DNA of 64,000 nucleotides from NCBI RefSeq assembly GCF_007750855.1, contig NZ_CP036291.1, positions 4,030,001-4,094,000 of the forward strand. The letters run 5' to 3'. Both the position numbers and the translations under genes were made by a program. Under the pieces are notes generated by a model, which was not told the DNA's origin, did no database searches, and saw nothing but the letters and a program-made list of their open reading frames with translations. This DNA is from Pirellulimonas nuda. Lineage in GTDB: Bacteria > Planctomycetota > Planctomycetia > Pirellulales > Lacipirellulaceae. Of this stretch, positions 45,782 through 55,108 are shown one piece after another; position 1 is the stretch's first letter; the number at the start of each line of letters is the position of its first letter.

Positions 45782-46151
45782 TTACTTGGCGCTTTTCGGA
45801 CTAGAGGAGCGAAGGCTGCATTCAACTACGCCAGACCCGTTGGGTCAATCGAACAGACGCGGGCCCACCGCATTGGGCGCTGCGGTGGCAATGCTCGGCG
45901 CGGGAATCCCAAGCCGCGCCCAGGCGTCGATCGACTGATCTCTGCCCAGCCGGGCTGACGGGGTGGTTTCGGAGTAACTTCCGCTCCCTACCCGCGGAAT
46001 AGCGCCCTATCGGCGAGGGACAAGTGGGCTTTCCTGCCAGAAGACCACTCCCAGCGGCCCCCGCGGATGACCGCCACAAGCGATTGCAATAATAGGCCGC
46101 TTCCGACTAAGATTGGGGGATTCTCTCTTCTACTCGGGAGCGCGCCGTCCC
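45782..46151. promoter_or_regulatory. Divergent control region between sulfatase and planctomycetal cytochrome gene
   Basis: A 370-base region with no supported gene. The frame of the rightward gene is open back to a TTG at 46113, but GTG 46152 has CGGGAG eleven bases before it and gives a more usual signal peptide. No clear operator was found. Confidence 0.45.
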
Positions 46152-48551
46152 GTGCCACGATTCCGCCAATACCACCGCCTCGCGGCCCTAGCGGCATGCT
46201 ACGCCGTAGTCGCCGGCGCCGCGCAACTGTCGGCCGCCGAGCCTTCGATGGACGCCGCGGTCGGTTTGGTCGAGAACTACTGCCTCGACTGCCACAACTC
46301 GTTCGAGGCGACCGCCGGATTGGACCTCGAGGGGTTCTCGGAAACGGTACCCCAGGTTCGCGCGGGCTCGGACGCCGCGGCTTGGGAGAAGATGGTCCGC
46401 CGTTTGCGGTCCCGCCAGATGCCCCCGACCGGAGCGGCCCGTCCCGAAGAAGAAGAGTACCGACAGGCCCTGTCGGCGATGCAGTCGCTTCTCGACCAAG
46501 CCGCGGCCGCCCACCCGCAGCCGGGGCGGACCGATTCGATCCGTCGCTTGAACCGCACGGAGTACCACAACGCGATCCGAGACCTGCTGGCGCTCGATAC
46601 CGACGTCAACGCGATCTTGCCGGCCGACGAGTCGGGCCACGGGTTCGACAACGTCACGGTCGGAGACTTGTCGCCGGCGCTGCTCAGCCGGTACATCACC
46701 GCCGCGGAGCGGATCAGCCGACTCGCGGTGGGGGGCGCCGTCCACGGGCCGACCGGCGTCAACGTCCGCATCCCTGCCGACCTCACGCAAGACTCCCACG
46801 TCCAGGGGCTGCCGCTGGGGACACGCGGCGGAACCGTGTTCGACTACCAGTTCCCTGCGGCCGGAGAGTATGAGATCCAACTCCGTTTGACCCGCGACCG
46901 CGACGAGCACGTCGAGGGGCTGCGCGGCTCGCACGACATCGACGTGCTCATCGACCGGAAGCTCCTGCACCGTTTTACGGTGTCGCCGAAGGACGAAAGA
47001 GCCGACGCGCGGGTCGAAGACGGCCTCCGCAAGCGGTTCTGGATCGGTGCCGGGCCGCACCAGGTAGGCGCCGCCTTCCCGCAGAAGGGGGCCTCGCTGT
47101 CTGAGATCAAACGTCAGCCGTTCGAGGCCAGCTTCAACCGCCACCGGCACCCGCGTCGGACGCCGGCCCTCTTTGAGGTGTCGATCGTTGGCCCGCTCGA
47201 CGGTTCGGGCGCAGCGGACAGCGCTAACGCGTCGTCCGGCGCCGCGGGCGACACGCCGAGCCGGCAGCGGCTGCTGTCGTGCACCCCCACGACCGCGGCC
47301 GAAGCCCCCGACTGCGCCCGGGAGATTCTGCGGCCCCTGATGCGTCGCGCCTACCGGCGCCCGGTTACCGATGACGACTTGGTTGTGCCGATGGAGTTTT
47401 TTGAGCAGGGCTACGCCGAGGGCGGATTTGAAGCCGGCATCGAATCGGCGCTCGCCGCGGTGCTGGTGAACCCCTACTTCCTGCTGCGTGCCGAATCGCA
47501 GCCCAGCGGGCTCGTCAGCGGCGAGGCCTACCGCATCTCGGACCTGGAGTTAGCGTCGCGGCTTTCGTTCTTCTTGTGGAGCAGCGTGCCGGACGACACG
47601 TTGCTGACCCTCGCCGAGCAGAACCGCCTGCACGAGCCCGAGGTGCTGCGAGAGCAGACCCGGCGGATGTTGGAAGACGAGCGTTCTCAGTCGCTCGTCA
47701 CCAACTTTGCGGCCCAGTGGCTGTACCTCCGTAACCTCGACTCCTTCCGCCCCGACATGCGGCTGTTTCCCGACTTCGACGACAACCTCCGTCAGGCCAT
47801 GCGGAAGGAGACGGAGCTGCTGTTTGACCACGTGATGCGTGCCGACCGCAGCGTGCTGGAACTAATCGATACCGATACAGCGTTCCTGAACGAGCGGCTG
47901 GCGCGGCACTACGGGGTTCGGGGCGTCGTCGGCAGTCAGTTCCGTCCCGTTAAGTTGAAAGAAGGCGACGGCCCGCGCGGCGGCCTGCTCCGCAACGCCA
48001 GCGTCTTGGCCGTCACGTCGTACGCCACGCGCACCTCCCCAACCGTGCGCGGCAACTGGATCTTGGGCAACATCCTGGGGAGCCCCCTCCCGCCGCCGCC
48101 CCCGAACGTGCCTAGCCTGAAGGACAAGCAGGAATCCGTAGCGGTGTCGATCCGCGAACGCCTGGCCGAGCACCGGGCCAACCCCGCCTGCGCAAGCTGT
48201 CACGACGTGATGGACCCGGTTGGCTTCTCGCTGGAGAACTTCGACGCCGTCGGGCGGTGGCGCGTGATCGACGAGGGAGAGAAGATCGACCCTTCGGGTG
48301 AACTTCCAGACGGCGCCCCGATAAGCGACTTTACCGATCTCGAAGAAAGTATCCTGGAGCGGCCCGAGATGTTTGTTGGGGCGCTCACCGAGAAGCTGCT
48401 CACGTTCGCGCTGGGCCGCGGCGTCGAGACGTACGACGGGCCCGCGGTGCGGAAGGTAGTCCGCCAGGCCGAGGCAGAGGACTACCGGTTCTCTTCCTTG
48501 ATTACGGCGGTCGTTTCCAGCGTCCCTTTTCAGATGAGGATGGCGGAATGA
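46152..48551 (+). CDS. Planctomycetal cytochrome c protein (DUF1587/DUF1592/DUF1588/DUF1585 type)
   Basis: About 799 residues from GTG 46152 (TTG 46113 is the alternative). After a signal peptide the heme-type site is ENYCLDCHNSFEATAGLDLE. DUF1587 follows with SIRRLNRTEYHNAIRDLLAL, then the beta-domain, DUF1592/1595 (RPLMRRAYRRPVTDDDL, LASRLSFFLWSSVPDD), DUF1588 (a region with a second CxxCH, ACASCHDVMDPVGFSLENFD) and the C-terminal DUF1585 (LTEKLLTFALGRGVETYD). This order is a hallmark of Planctomycetota. The role is unproven, probably a periplasmic redox enzyme. It ends in an ATGA overlap with the DUF1552 gene. Confidence 0.92.
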   Translation: MPRFRQYHRLAALAACYAVVAGAAQLSAAEPSMDAAVGLVENYCLDCHNSFEATAGLDLEGFSETVPQVRAGSDAAAWEKMVRRLRSRQMPPTGAARPEEEEYRQALSAMQSLLDQAAAAHPQPGRTDSIRRLNRTEYHNAIRDLLALDTDVNAILPADESGHGFDNVTVGDLSPALLSRYITAAERISRLAVGGAVHGPTGVNVRIPADLTQDSHVQGLPLGTRGGTVFDYQFPAAGEYEIQLRLTRDRDEHVEGLRGSHDIDVLIDRKLLHRFTVSPKDERADARVEDGLRKRFWIGAGPHQVGAAFPQKGASLSEIKRQPFEASFNRHRHPRRTPALFEVSIVGPLDGSGAADSANASSGAAGDTPSRQRLLSCTPTTAAEAPDCAREILRPLMRRAYRRPVTDDDLVVPMEFFEQGYAEGGFEAGIESALAAVLVNPYFLLRAESQPSGLVSGEAYRISDLELASRLSFFLWSSVPDDTLLTLAEQNRLHEPEVLREQTRRMLEDERSQSLVTNFAAQWLYLRNLDSFRPDMRLFPDFDDNLRQAMRKETELLFDHVMRADRSVLELIDTDTAFLNERLARHYGVRGVVGSQFRPVKLKEGDGPRGGLLRNASVLAVTSYATRTSPTVRGNWILGNILGSPLPPPPPNVPSLKDKQESVAVSIRERLAEHRANPACASCHDVMDPVGFSLENFDAVGRWRVIDEGEKIDPSGELPDGAPISDFTDLEESILERPEMFVGALTEKLLTFALGRGVETYDGPAVRKVVRQAEAEDYRFSSLITAVVSSVPFQMRMAE

Positions 48552-49894
48552 ATTTCATGAGCAAATCGCTTTCGAGAAGGACGCTGCTACGCGGCGCCGG
48601 CGCCGCGTTTGCGCTGCCGCTGCTCGACGCAATGATCCCCGCGGGGCGTGCGCTTGCGGCCACGGCCGCTAGCCCCTCGAAGCTCCGCCGCTTGGGCTAT
48701 GTGTACATCCCGATGGGGTTCAACCCGGCGCCGTGGACCCCCAAGGGGGAGACGCTCGACAACCTGCCCTTCACGCTGCAGCCGCTTGAGAAGATCAAAG
48801 ACCAGGTGACCGTGGTCTCCGGCATGGAGCTGAAGAACGCCTACCCGGGCTCCCACGCCACGTCAAACGCCGCGTTCTTGAGCGCCGCCACCGCCCGCCG
48901 CACCGAGAGCTCCGACTACTACCTGGGGACCACGGTCGACCAGATCGCGGCGCAGCACATCGGCCAGGACACGCAGCTCCCCTCGCTCGAGCTCGCGATG
49001 GACCTGCTGAACAATGTCGGCCAGTGCGACAACGGCTACGCCTGCGTCTACCAGAACAACCTCTCTTGGTCGTCCCCCACCACGCCGCTGCCGGCCGAGG
49101 CCCACCCGCGGCTGGTGTTTGAGACGCTGTTCGGCGAAGGGGGTTCGCCCGAGGCCCGCCGCGGCGCCCTGGCGCGCCGGGCCAGCCTGCTCGACTCCGT
49201 GACCGACGAGATGCGTCGCTTCCAGGCGGGCCTGGGCGCAGGCGACCGCAACAAGGTAGAGGCCTACTTCGAGAGCATCCGCGAGGTCGAGCGGCGTATC
49301 CAACGCGCCGAGGCCAACGTCGCCGACAACCCGCTGCCCGACCTCGACCGCCCGGTCGGCGTGCCGGCCGAGTACGCCGAGCACGCCCGGCTGATGTTCG
49401 ACCTGCAGCGGCTGGCGTTCCAGGGCAACATCACACGCGTGGCCTCGTTCCAGCTCGCCCGCGAGGCGAGCACCCGCACCTACCCAGAAGCGGGCGTGCC
49501 CGACCCCCACCACCCCGTTTCGCACCACGGGAAGAACCCGGAGAAGCTCGAGAAGCTAGCCAAGATCAACCGCTTCCACGTCTCGCTGTTCGCCGAGTTC
49601 TTGGAAAAGATGGCCGCCACCCCCGAGGGGGACGGCACGCTGCTCGACCACTCGCTGCTGCTGTACGGCAGCGGGATGGGGGACTCCGACGCGCACGACC
49701 ACACCGACCTGCCGATCCTGGTCGCCGGCGGCGCCGCGGGCAACATGCGCGGCGGCCGACACGTCACCTACGACAAGCACACGCCGCTCTCGAACCTGCA
49801 CCTCACGCTGCTCAACAAGGCGGGCGCCAACCTCGACCGCTTCGCCGACAGCAGCGGGCGCGCCGACGAGCTGTTTGGCCCGCTTTCGATCTAG
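48548..49894 (+). CDS. DUF1552 family Tat-exported protein
   Basis: A 448-residue protein with a twin-arginine signal (LSRRTLLRGAGAAFALPLLD, residues 8-27). DUF1552 is recognised from RLGYVYIPMGFNPAPWTP, the MELKNAYPGSHATSNAAFLS region, VPDPHHPVSHHGKNPEKLEK and the metal-like SLLLYGSGMGDSDAHDHTDL segment. It is related in fold to alkaline-phosphatase-like sulfatases such as DUF1501. It is nearly always paired with the cytochrome gene upstream; the joint function is unknown. Confidence 0.93.
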   Translation: MNFMSKSLSRRTLLRGAGAAFALPLLDAMIPAGRALAATAASPSKLRRLGYVYIPMGFNPAPWTPKGETLDNLPFTLQPLEKIKDQVTVVSGMELKNAYPGSHATSNAAFLSAATARRTESSDYYLGTTVDQIAAQHIGQDTQLPSLELAMDLLNNVGQCDNGYACVYQNNLSWSSPTTPLPAEAHPRLVFETLFGEGGSPEARRGALARRASLLDSVTDEMRRFQAGLGAGDRNKVEAYFESIREVERRIQRAEANVADNPLPDLDRPVGVPAEYAEHARLMFDLQRLAFQGNITRVASFQLAREASTRTYPEAGVPDPHHPVSHHGKNPEKLEKLAKINRFHVSLFAEFLEKMAATPEGDGTLLDHSLLLYGSGMGDSDAHDHTDLPILVAGGAAGNMRGGRHVTYDKHTPLSNLHLTLLNKAGANLDRFADSSGRADELFGPLSI

Positions 49895-49966
49895 CGGTTT
49901 TGGGGAAGCCGATTGGAAAAGTTGGTTTGCCCTGAGCCGCTTTAGTCACTCAAACGGACGGAAGGA

Positions 49967-50095
49967 ACCACGGATAGCACGGAACGGCACGGATAAGGAG
50001 ACATAGCTGTGCTGCTTTGATTTGGCTCGCGCCCTATTTACGGTTGATTCTGCTTTCGTCTGCTCTTATCCGTGATCATCCGTGTTTTCCGTGGT
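49967..50095. repeat. CACGGAT inverted-repeat element
   Basis: Two 31-base arms, at 49967-49997 (ACCACGGATAGCACGGAACG and so on) and 50065-50095, are imperfect reverse complements, with most positions matching. Each arm holds short tandem CACGGA units. The central 67 bases are AT-richer than the surroundings. The general form (ACCACGGAT...CACGGAT) recurs in planctomycete and verrucomicrobial genomes to my knowledge and resembles a REP- or MITE-like element without a transposase. The right arm overlaps the earliest possible start of the ankyrin gene. Confidence 0.7.
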
Positions 50096-50180
50096 CAAAC
50101 GTCTTCCATTGCTTTGCGCCATTCGCTTGAACCCTGCCGGCGCCACGACTAGCCGATTGACCCTTCTACGAGGCCGCGCA

Positions 50181-51698
50181 TTGTCTAGAGCTCGACTAGT
50201 TCTCCGATGGGTAGCCGTCTTCTGCCTGGCCTGGCCGGCTAGCGGCCTATTTGCCGCTAGCGGCGCGTCGGACGTCGCCCGCGTCGCCAACCAACCCGAG
50301 GCCGGCTCTCCGCTGGCCGACGCCGCGGAAGCCGGCGATTGGCCCCTTGTCCGCCGATTGCTGGATCAAGGCGCCGACGTCCGGCAGGCTCAGCCAGACG
50401 GGATGATCGCGCTGCACTGGGCGGCGCTGCACGGCCGCACGGAACTCTTGCAACCATTGGTCGATGCGGGCGCCGACGTCAACGCGACCACCCAGTACCA
50501 AGTCACGCCGCTCTCGATCGCCTGCACGCACCCCAGCAGCGACGCCGTTGCGGTTCTGTTGGCGGCCGGCGCCAAGGCCGACTTCACCGCGCCGGGGGGC
50601 GAGACGCCGCTCATGATCGCCGCCCGGGCCGGCGCCGCGGATTCGATCAAGCGGCTGCTGGCTCACGGCGTGGCGATCGACGCCGCCGACAAGAGCGGTC
50701 AAACCGCGTTGATGTGGGCCGCGGCCGAGGGCAATGTCGAAGCGGTCGACGCGCTCATCGAAGCGGGCGCCGACCTCAAGGCCGCCAGCGACGGGGGATT
50801 CACCGCGATGATGTTCGCTGCCCGCGACGGCCGCCCGGGAGTCGTGCGGCGGCTGATCGCCGCCGGCGTCGACGTGAACGCCGCCATCGCCGAGAAGCCG
50901 GCGGGGGAAAGGGCGCCACGCAAGGGCGCCTCGGCGCTCATCTTCGCTGTTGAGAGCGGGCACTACGAACTGGCGATGGAGCTGGTGGCCGCGGGCGCCG
51001 ACCCGAACGACCAGCGCAACGGCTTTGCGCCGCTCCACATCCTCAGTTGGGTGCGCAAGCCGGACAGCGGCGACAGCCCCAGCGGCGATCCCCCCCCGCG
51101 CGGGTCGGGCAGCCTCACCGACCTCCAGTTTGTCCACGCGCTGGTCGCCGCCGGCGCCGACGTTAACGCACGCCTCGAAAACGGCAACGGCGGCCGCGCG
51201 CAGCTCACGCCCCGCGGCGCAACGCCGCTGCTGTACGCGTCCCGCACCGCCGACCTGCCGTTGATGAAGACGCTGGTCGAGCTGGGCGGCGACCCATCGA
51301 TCCCCAACGCCGACGGCTGCACCACGATGATGGCCGCGGCCGGTGTGGGGGTCCGTTCGGTCGACGAAGAAGCCGGCACAGAGCCCGAGGTGCTCGAAAC
51401 GGTGGCGTACTTGGCGGGCCTGGGTCTGGGCGTGAACACGGTCGACAAGAACAACGAAACCGCCATGCACGGCGCCGCGTACCGCTGCTTCCCGCTGGTG
51501 GTGGCGCAGCTTGCAGAGCTGGGCGCCGATCCGCAGGTCTGGGACCACAAGAACAAGTGGGGCTGGACGCCGATGAAGATCGCCGAAGGGTACCGCCCCG
51601 GTTCCTTCAAGCCGTCGCCCGAGACCGTGCGCGCTGTCGAAGCCGCGAAGTTGCGCAAGGTGACCTCCGCGTCGCGCCAGCGCGATCCGGCGAGGTAG
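50181..51698 (+). CDS. Secreted ankyrin-repeat protein
   Basis: About 505 residues from the TTG at 50181, which has ACGAGG seven bases upstream; a GTG at 50082 would add 33 residues and start inside the repeat element. A signal segment (VLRWVAVFCLAWPASGLFA) is followed by at least nine ankyrin repeats, for example GMIALHWAALHGRTELLQPL, GETPLMIAARAGAADSIKRL, GQTALMWAAAEGNVEAVDAL and GFTAMMFAARDGRPGVVRRL. Later repeats are interrupted by a Ser/Gly/Pro linker near residue 290. It is probably a protein-protein interaction module in the periplasm. The partner is unknown. Confidence 0.85.
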   Translation: MSRARLVLRWVAVFCLAWPASGLFAASGASDVARVANQPEAGSPLADAAEAGDWPLVRRLLDQGADVRQAQPDGMIALHWAALHGRTELLQPLVDAGADVNATTQYQVTPLSIACTHPSSDAVAVLLAAGAKADFTAPGGETPLMIAARAGAADSIKRLLAHGVAIDAADKSGQTALMWAAAEGNVEAVDALIEAGADLKAASDGGFTAMMFAARDGRPGVVRRLIAAGVDVNAAIAEKPAGERAPRKGASALIFAVESGHYELAMELVAAGADPNDQRNGFAPLHILSWVRKPDSGDSPSGDPPPRGSGSLTDLQFVHALVAAGADVNARLENGNGGRAQLTPRGATPLLYASRTADLPLMKTLVELGGDPSIPNADGCTTMMAAAGVGVRSVDEEAGTEPEVLETVAYLAGLGLGVNTVDKNNETAMHGAAYRCFPLVVAQLAELGADPQVWDHKNKWGWTPMKIAEGYRPGSFKPSPETVRAVEAAKLRKVTSASRQRDPAR

Positions 51699-51737
51699 CG
51701 CCACCCGATCGGGCCTGCCAATTGCAGCGGCTGGTGC

Positions 51738-52067
51738 CTATTCGGGCGAGACCGGGTAGCCCAGCCGCTCGAGTTCTCTGATCAGCCGCCGGCTGCGCAG
51801 CGTGTTGAAGATCAGCCGCGGGTGGAAGTCGGGGCTCTGATGCCAGAAACGGACGCCGCTGGGGTAGACCCAGCCGATGACGGGCGCCCGGTGCAGGCAG
51901 ACCGACTCGACGCCGTGCTTCGGGATGACCTTCTCGGTGCGGTAGCGGAACACAAGCCGGTCCGGGTAGATCGTCAGCCGATAAAGGGGCGTATTGAAGC
52001 CGCCGTTCCGCAGTTGCCCGACAAAGGTCGGCGCCTCGGGGCTGGGTTGGATCGGCGTGCTGCTCAT
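51738..52067 (-). CDS. Small conserved-looking protein, unknown function
   Basis: A 109-residue soluble protein with no signal peptide or membrane segment. It is rich in beta-strand-like stretches (YRLTIYPDRLVFRYRTE, VIGWVYPSGVRFWHQ) ending in an alpha helix, as in PH-like domains, but no family is recognised. Codon use is like the neighbours. It converges with the ankyrin gene and lies back-to-back with Sua5. Confidence 0.6.
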   Translation of the reverse strand: MSSTPIQPSPEAPTFVGQLRNGGFNTPLYRLTIYPDRLVFRYRTEKVIPKHGVESVCLHRAPVIGWVYPSGVRFWHQSPDFHPRLIFNTLRSRRLIRELERLGYPVSPE

Positions 52068-52250
52068 ATCGTTTTGCGCCGCGGCGGCGGGGTCTGCTCG
52101 GTGCTGGTTCTTGTTCTATCGTAGCCTACGCCGGCGCCCGGCCAGCACTGAGCAGACCCCCGCGGCCCGGCTAAGCTAGGGGGGGCGGCCGATCCGCCCC
52201 CGATGCGCCGGCCCAGCGGCGCTGGTCCGTGCGTCGTCAGGAATCAGGCC

Positions 52251-53279
52251 GTGAAGACCCAGGTGCTGCGAGTAGCCGGCAAGCCTCCCGAGGACGACGT
52301 GTTCCTGCGGGCCGCGGCGGTGCTGCGGGCCGGCGGGCTGGTCGCGTTTCCTACGGAGACCGTGTACGGCCTTGGCGCCAACGCCCTGTGCGCAGACTCT
52401 GTTAACCGGATCTTCACCGCCAAGGGGCGCCCCGCCCACAACCCGTTGATCGTGCACGTGGCGGGCGTCGCCGGAGCGGCGCGGGTGGCCGCGGGTTGGC
52501 CCGCCAACGCGGCGCTGCTGGCCGAGCGGTTCTGGCCCGGGCCGCTGACGCTGGTGCTGCCCAAACACGCGGACGTTCCCGGCGTGGTCACCGGCGGAGG
52601 GCCGACGGTCGCCGTGCGCGCGCCGGCCCACCCGGCGGCGCAGGCGCTGCTGCGTGCGGCGGGGCTCCCCATCGCGGCGCCCAGCGCCAACCGCTCCAAC
52701 GGGCTCTCGCCGACCCAGGCCGAGCACGTCCGCCGCGGACTGGAGGGCCGCATCGAGATGATCCTCGACGGCGGCCCCACGCCGGGCGGCATCGAGTCGA
52801 CCATCATCGACCTCACCTCCGATCCGCCGCGCCTGCTGCGCCCGGGGCTGATCACGCCGGCGGAGATCGAGGCCGTCGTCGGCCCCATCCAGCGGTCGGC
52901 GCCAACGCCCCACGCCGAGGGCCCCCTCCCCTCCCCCGGCATGCTCCAGCGGCACTACTCCCCCCGGGCGCCGCTGGAGTGCGTGCACGCGGGGGGCGCC
53001 CGACTGGCGGACCAGTGGCTCCGCGCCGGCCTGCGCGTCGGCTGGTTGCGCCGCGCGCCCGGCCCCCCGCCGCACCCCCCGACACACGCAGCCCCGGGGC
53101 TGGTAGTCATCGACATGCCCCCCGACGCCCCCCCCTACGCCGCACGGCTGTTCGCGGCGCTGCACGAGCTGGACGACGCCGGCGTCGACCGCATCGTGGT
53201 CGACGCCCCCCCCGACTCCGACGCGTGGCTCGGCGTGCGCGACCGACTGCGCCGCGCCAGCGCCCCTACGCCCCGCTGA
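52251..53279 (+). CDS. L-threonylcarbamoyladenylate synthase (Sua5/TsaC family)
   Basis: About 342 residues from GTG 52251, which has CAGGAA seven bases before it; the frame is open back to ATG 52203. The YrdC domain has VAFPTETVYGLGANAL, KGRPAHNPLIVHV and AVRAPAHPAAQALLRAAG, with the SANRSNGLSPTQAEHV loop. The longer C-terminal part, from GMLQRHYSPRAPLE, is the Sua5 domain, so this is the two-domain form. It makes threonylcarbamoyl-AMP for the t6A tRNA modification. Confidence 0.93.
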   Translation: MKTQVLRVAGKPPEDDVFLRAAAVLRAGGLVAFPTETVYGLGANALCADSVNRIFTAKGRPAHNPLIVHVAGVAGAARVAAGWPANAALLAERFWPGPLTLVLPKHADVPGVVTGGGPTVAVRAPAHPAAQALLRAAGLPIAAPSANRSNGLSPTQAEHVRRGLEGRIEMILDGGPTPGGIESTIIDLTSDPPRLLRPGLITPAEIEAVVGPIQRSAPTPHAEGPLPSPGMLQRHYSPRAPLECVHAGGARLADQWLRAGLRVGWLRRAPGPPPHPPTHAAPGLVVIDMPPDAPPYAARLFAALHELDDAGVDRIVVDAPPDSDAWLGVRDRLRRASAPTPR

Positions 53280-53874
53280 GCGTCGGCAAGATCTCGCGGA
53301 GCGCCTCCAGGATCATCTCCACCGCGACCGCCGCGAGCACGATCCCCATCACCCGCACCAGCAGGCTCGAGCCCGCCTCGCCCAGCACCGCGTAAATCCG
53401 GCTCGCCTGCAGCAGCGCCGTCAGCGTGATCGCCAGCACCCCCAGCAACAGCAGCGTTGTGAGCGTCTGCTCGGCGATCGTGTACTCGCGGTTGTCGGTC
53501 AGCACCACCGCCGCGAGGATCGACCCCGGGCTGGCGATCGACGGCACCGCCAGCGGGAACACCGCCACATCGCGTCCCTCTTCCCGCGTCCCGTCGGCGC
53601 TGACCGCGCCCGAGCCGAACACCATCTGCAAGCCGAACAAGAAGAAAATGATCCCCCCGGCGAGCTGAAACGAGGCCAGCGGCACGCCGATCGACACCAG
53701 CAGCAACTGCCCCACCAGGATGAACGACACCAGGATCGCCGCCGAATAGCCGATCGCCCGCCAAGCGATCCTCGCCCGCTGCTCGGGCGACGCGGCCGCC
53801 GTGAGCCCGACGAAGATCGTCAGCGTGCCGATCGGATCGATCGTGGTCAGGAAGGTCAAGAAGTCGGCTACCAT
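53266..53874 (-). CDS. MarC-family integral membrane protein
   Basis: A 202-residue protein with six predicted helices. MarC hallmarks are FLTTIDPIGTLTIFVGLT, FQLAGGIIFFLFGLQMV and FPLAVPSIASPGSILAAVVL. ATG 53874 is preferred because GGGAG lies just before it; the frame remains open far upstream without family sequence. The stop region overlaps the Sua5 gene end by 14 bases, tail to tail. Function in the family is not settled. Confidence 0.92.
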   Translation of the reverse strand: MVADFLTFLTTIDPIGTLTIFVGLTAAASPEQRARIAWRAIGYSAAILVSFILVGQLLLVSIGVPLASFQLAGGIIFFLFGLQMVFGSGAVSADGTREEGRDVAVFPLAVPSIASPGSILAAVVLTDNREYTIAEQTLTTLLLLGVLAITLTALLQASRIYAVLGEAGSSLLVRVMGIVLAAVAVEMILEALREILPTLSGA

Positions 53875-54055
53875 TTTCTCCCAGCAATGTCTGCGTCCCG
53901 CGCGATCCAACCGGCGCGGCAATCGCCGGCGCCCCGTCCAACTCGGCCGCCCCCACCCCCGCGGCGAAGGGGCCCGCCGCGAGGGGGACAGCCTATGCGG
54001 GCGGGCCCGGCGGGGCAATCTGACGCCCGCATCGCCGCTCGTTGAGACGCCACCC

Positions 54056-54367
54056 GGGTTGTGTCCTTTTGTCCCCCTGCCGGGCCAACGGTTTTCGGAC
54101 AAAACCCCACCCTCACCACGTCGACGGCCCAACGGGCAACGACTTACGTCAACCTCCCTCGCCCGCGCCGCCGTCAGAGCGGACAAACCGCGCCCCGCAG
54201 CGGACACCCCGGGCCCCCAGCGGACACAAGCAGGACAAAACCCCGCGCCCCCCGCCGCCCGCCCGGCCCGCGGTGCCGGCGCGCAGCGGCGCCCACTCGG
54301 CCACCCCAACGGGGAGGCCGATCGCGGGTCTATTTTCCTAGATGGGGTGGCTAAAAGCGAGCGAAAA
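54056..54367 (+). repeat. GGACA/TGTCC intergenic element, copy B
   Basis: This is the second copy of the element at 16275-16577, about 312 bases long. It has TGTCCTTTTGTCCC at 54062, GCAACGACTTACG at 54136 (again 74 bases after the first TGTCC), AGCGGACA boxes at 54178, 54199 and 54219, AGGACAAAACCCC after them, and the same end GGGTGGCTAAAAGCGAG at 54345. An additional CGGACAAAACCCC lies at 54096. As in copy A it lies 58 bases beyond the stop of a minus-strand gene (54426) and upstream of another minus-strand gene. The rest of 53875-54425 shows no coding sequence. Confidence 0.75.
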
Positions 54368-54425
54368 GTTGACGGGTGCGTGTAGGCCGGTCGCCAGCCG
54401 AAGACCGACCGACTGATCCTCACCC

Positions 54426-54848
54426 CTACTGCTTCTGCTCCTCGCGCAGCAGCTCAACCTGCGCGTTCAAGCGGCCGACTCTTGCCTTCATCACGTCGGT
54501 CGGGGCGCCATCTCCGTTCTCGGCGAGGGCCGACACCCCCTCTTCTAGCCGCACGGCGAGACGCAGTTGCGACCGGCGGATGGCGATGCGTTCCTGGGGC
54601 GTCGTGGCGGCGTCTAACCGGGCCTCGAGCAGTTCGCTTTCGGCAGCGATCAGCGTTTCGAGAGAGCCCTCCCCTTGCTCGTGGTTGCTCCTGGCCAGAT
54701 CGACAAGCTCTTGCAGCGTCTGCTGCCGCTGGTTGAGCAGGGCGGCGAGCGACGGGCCTCCGGCGCCCGGTTGCTGTTGGGCAAGCACAAACGAAGCCGC
54801 CGCGACGACCACGGCGGACAGCAGGACCGCCCCTTTTTGTTTCGACAT
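54426..54848 (-). CDS. Small exported coiled-coil protein, unknown function
   Basis: A 140-residue protein with a signal peptide (GAVLLSAVVVAAASFVLAQQ). The mature part is almost wholly charged alpha helix with heptad-like Leu/Ala spacing (LLNQRQQTLQELVDLARSN, LEARLDAATTPQERIAIRRS), reminiscent of one hairpin of a TolC-type outer-membrane channel, but far too short to be one. A role is unknown. It is divergent from the large secreted gene at 55109. Confidence 0.65.
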   Translation of the reverse strand: MSKQKGAVLLSAVVVAAASFVLAQQQPGAGGPSLAALLNQRQQTLQELVDLARSNHEQGEGSLETLIAAESELLEARLDAATTPQERIAIRRSQLRLAVRLEEGVSALAENGDGAPTDVMKARVGRLNAQVELLREEQKQ

Positions 54849-55108
54849 CCGGTGGGTTCCTTCTGGGATCGCGGAGCAACACTACCCGTCTCTGCTAGTG
54901 GCCTCAAGCGTGGGCGGGCCGCCAACCGGCCCCGCCATTCTACCCGCGGGCGCCGCCGGCCGCCGGCTTATTTGCAGGGGGCATCCGGCCGGGGGCCATG
55001 CTCCCTACGCGTACGGGCGGGGTGCTACAATCGGGGCGCTGCTCTTCGAGCGTGTCGCTTCTAGATCGTGTCGCTTTCCGATCGTGCCTGGGTCTCCAAG
55101 GAACCGTC

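Noticed and set aside
50400-51500. Periodic DNA pattern as a possible CRISPR or satellite array
   Set aside because: It is the coding sequence of ankyrin repeats, about 33 codons apart and divergent in sequence.
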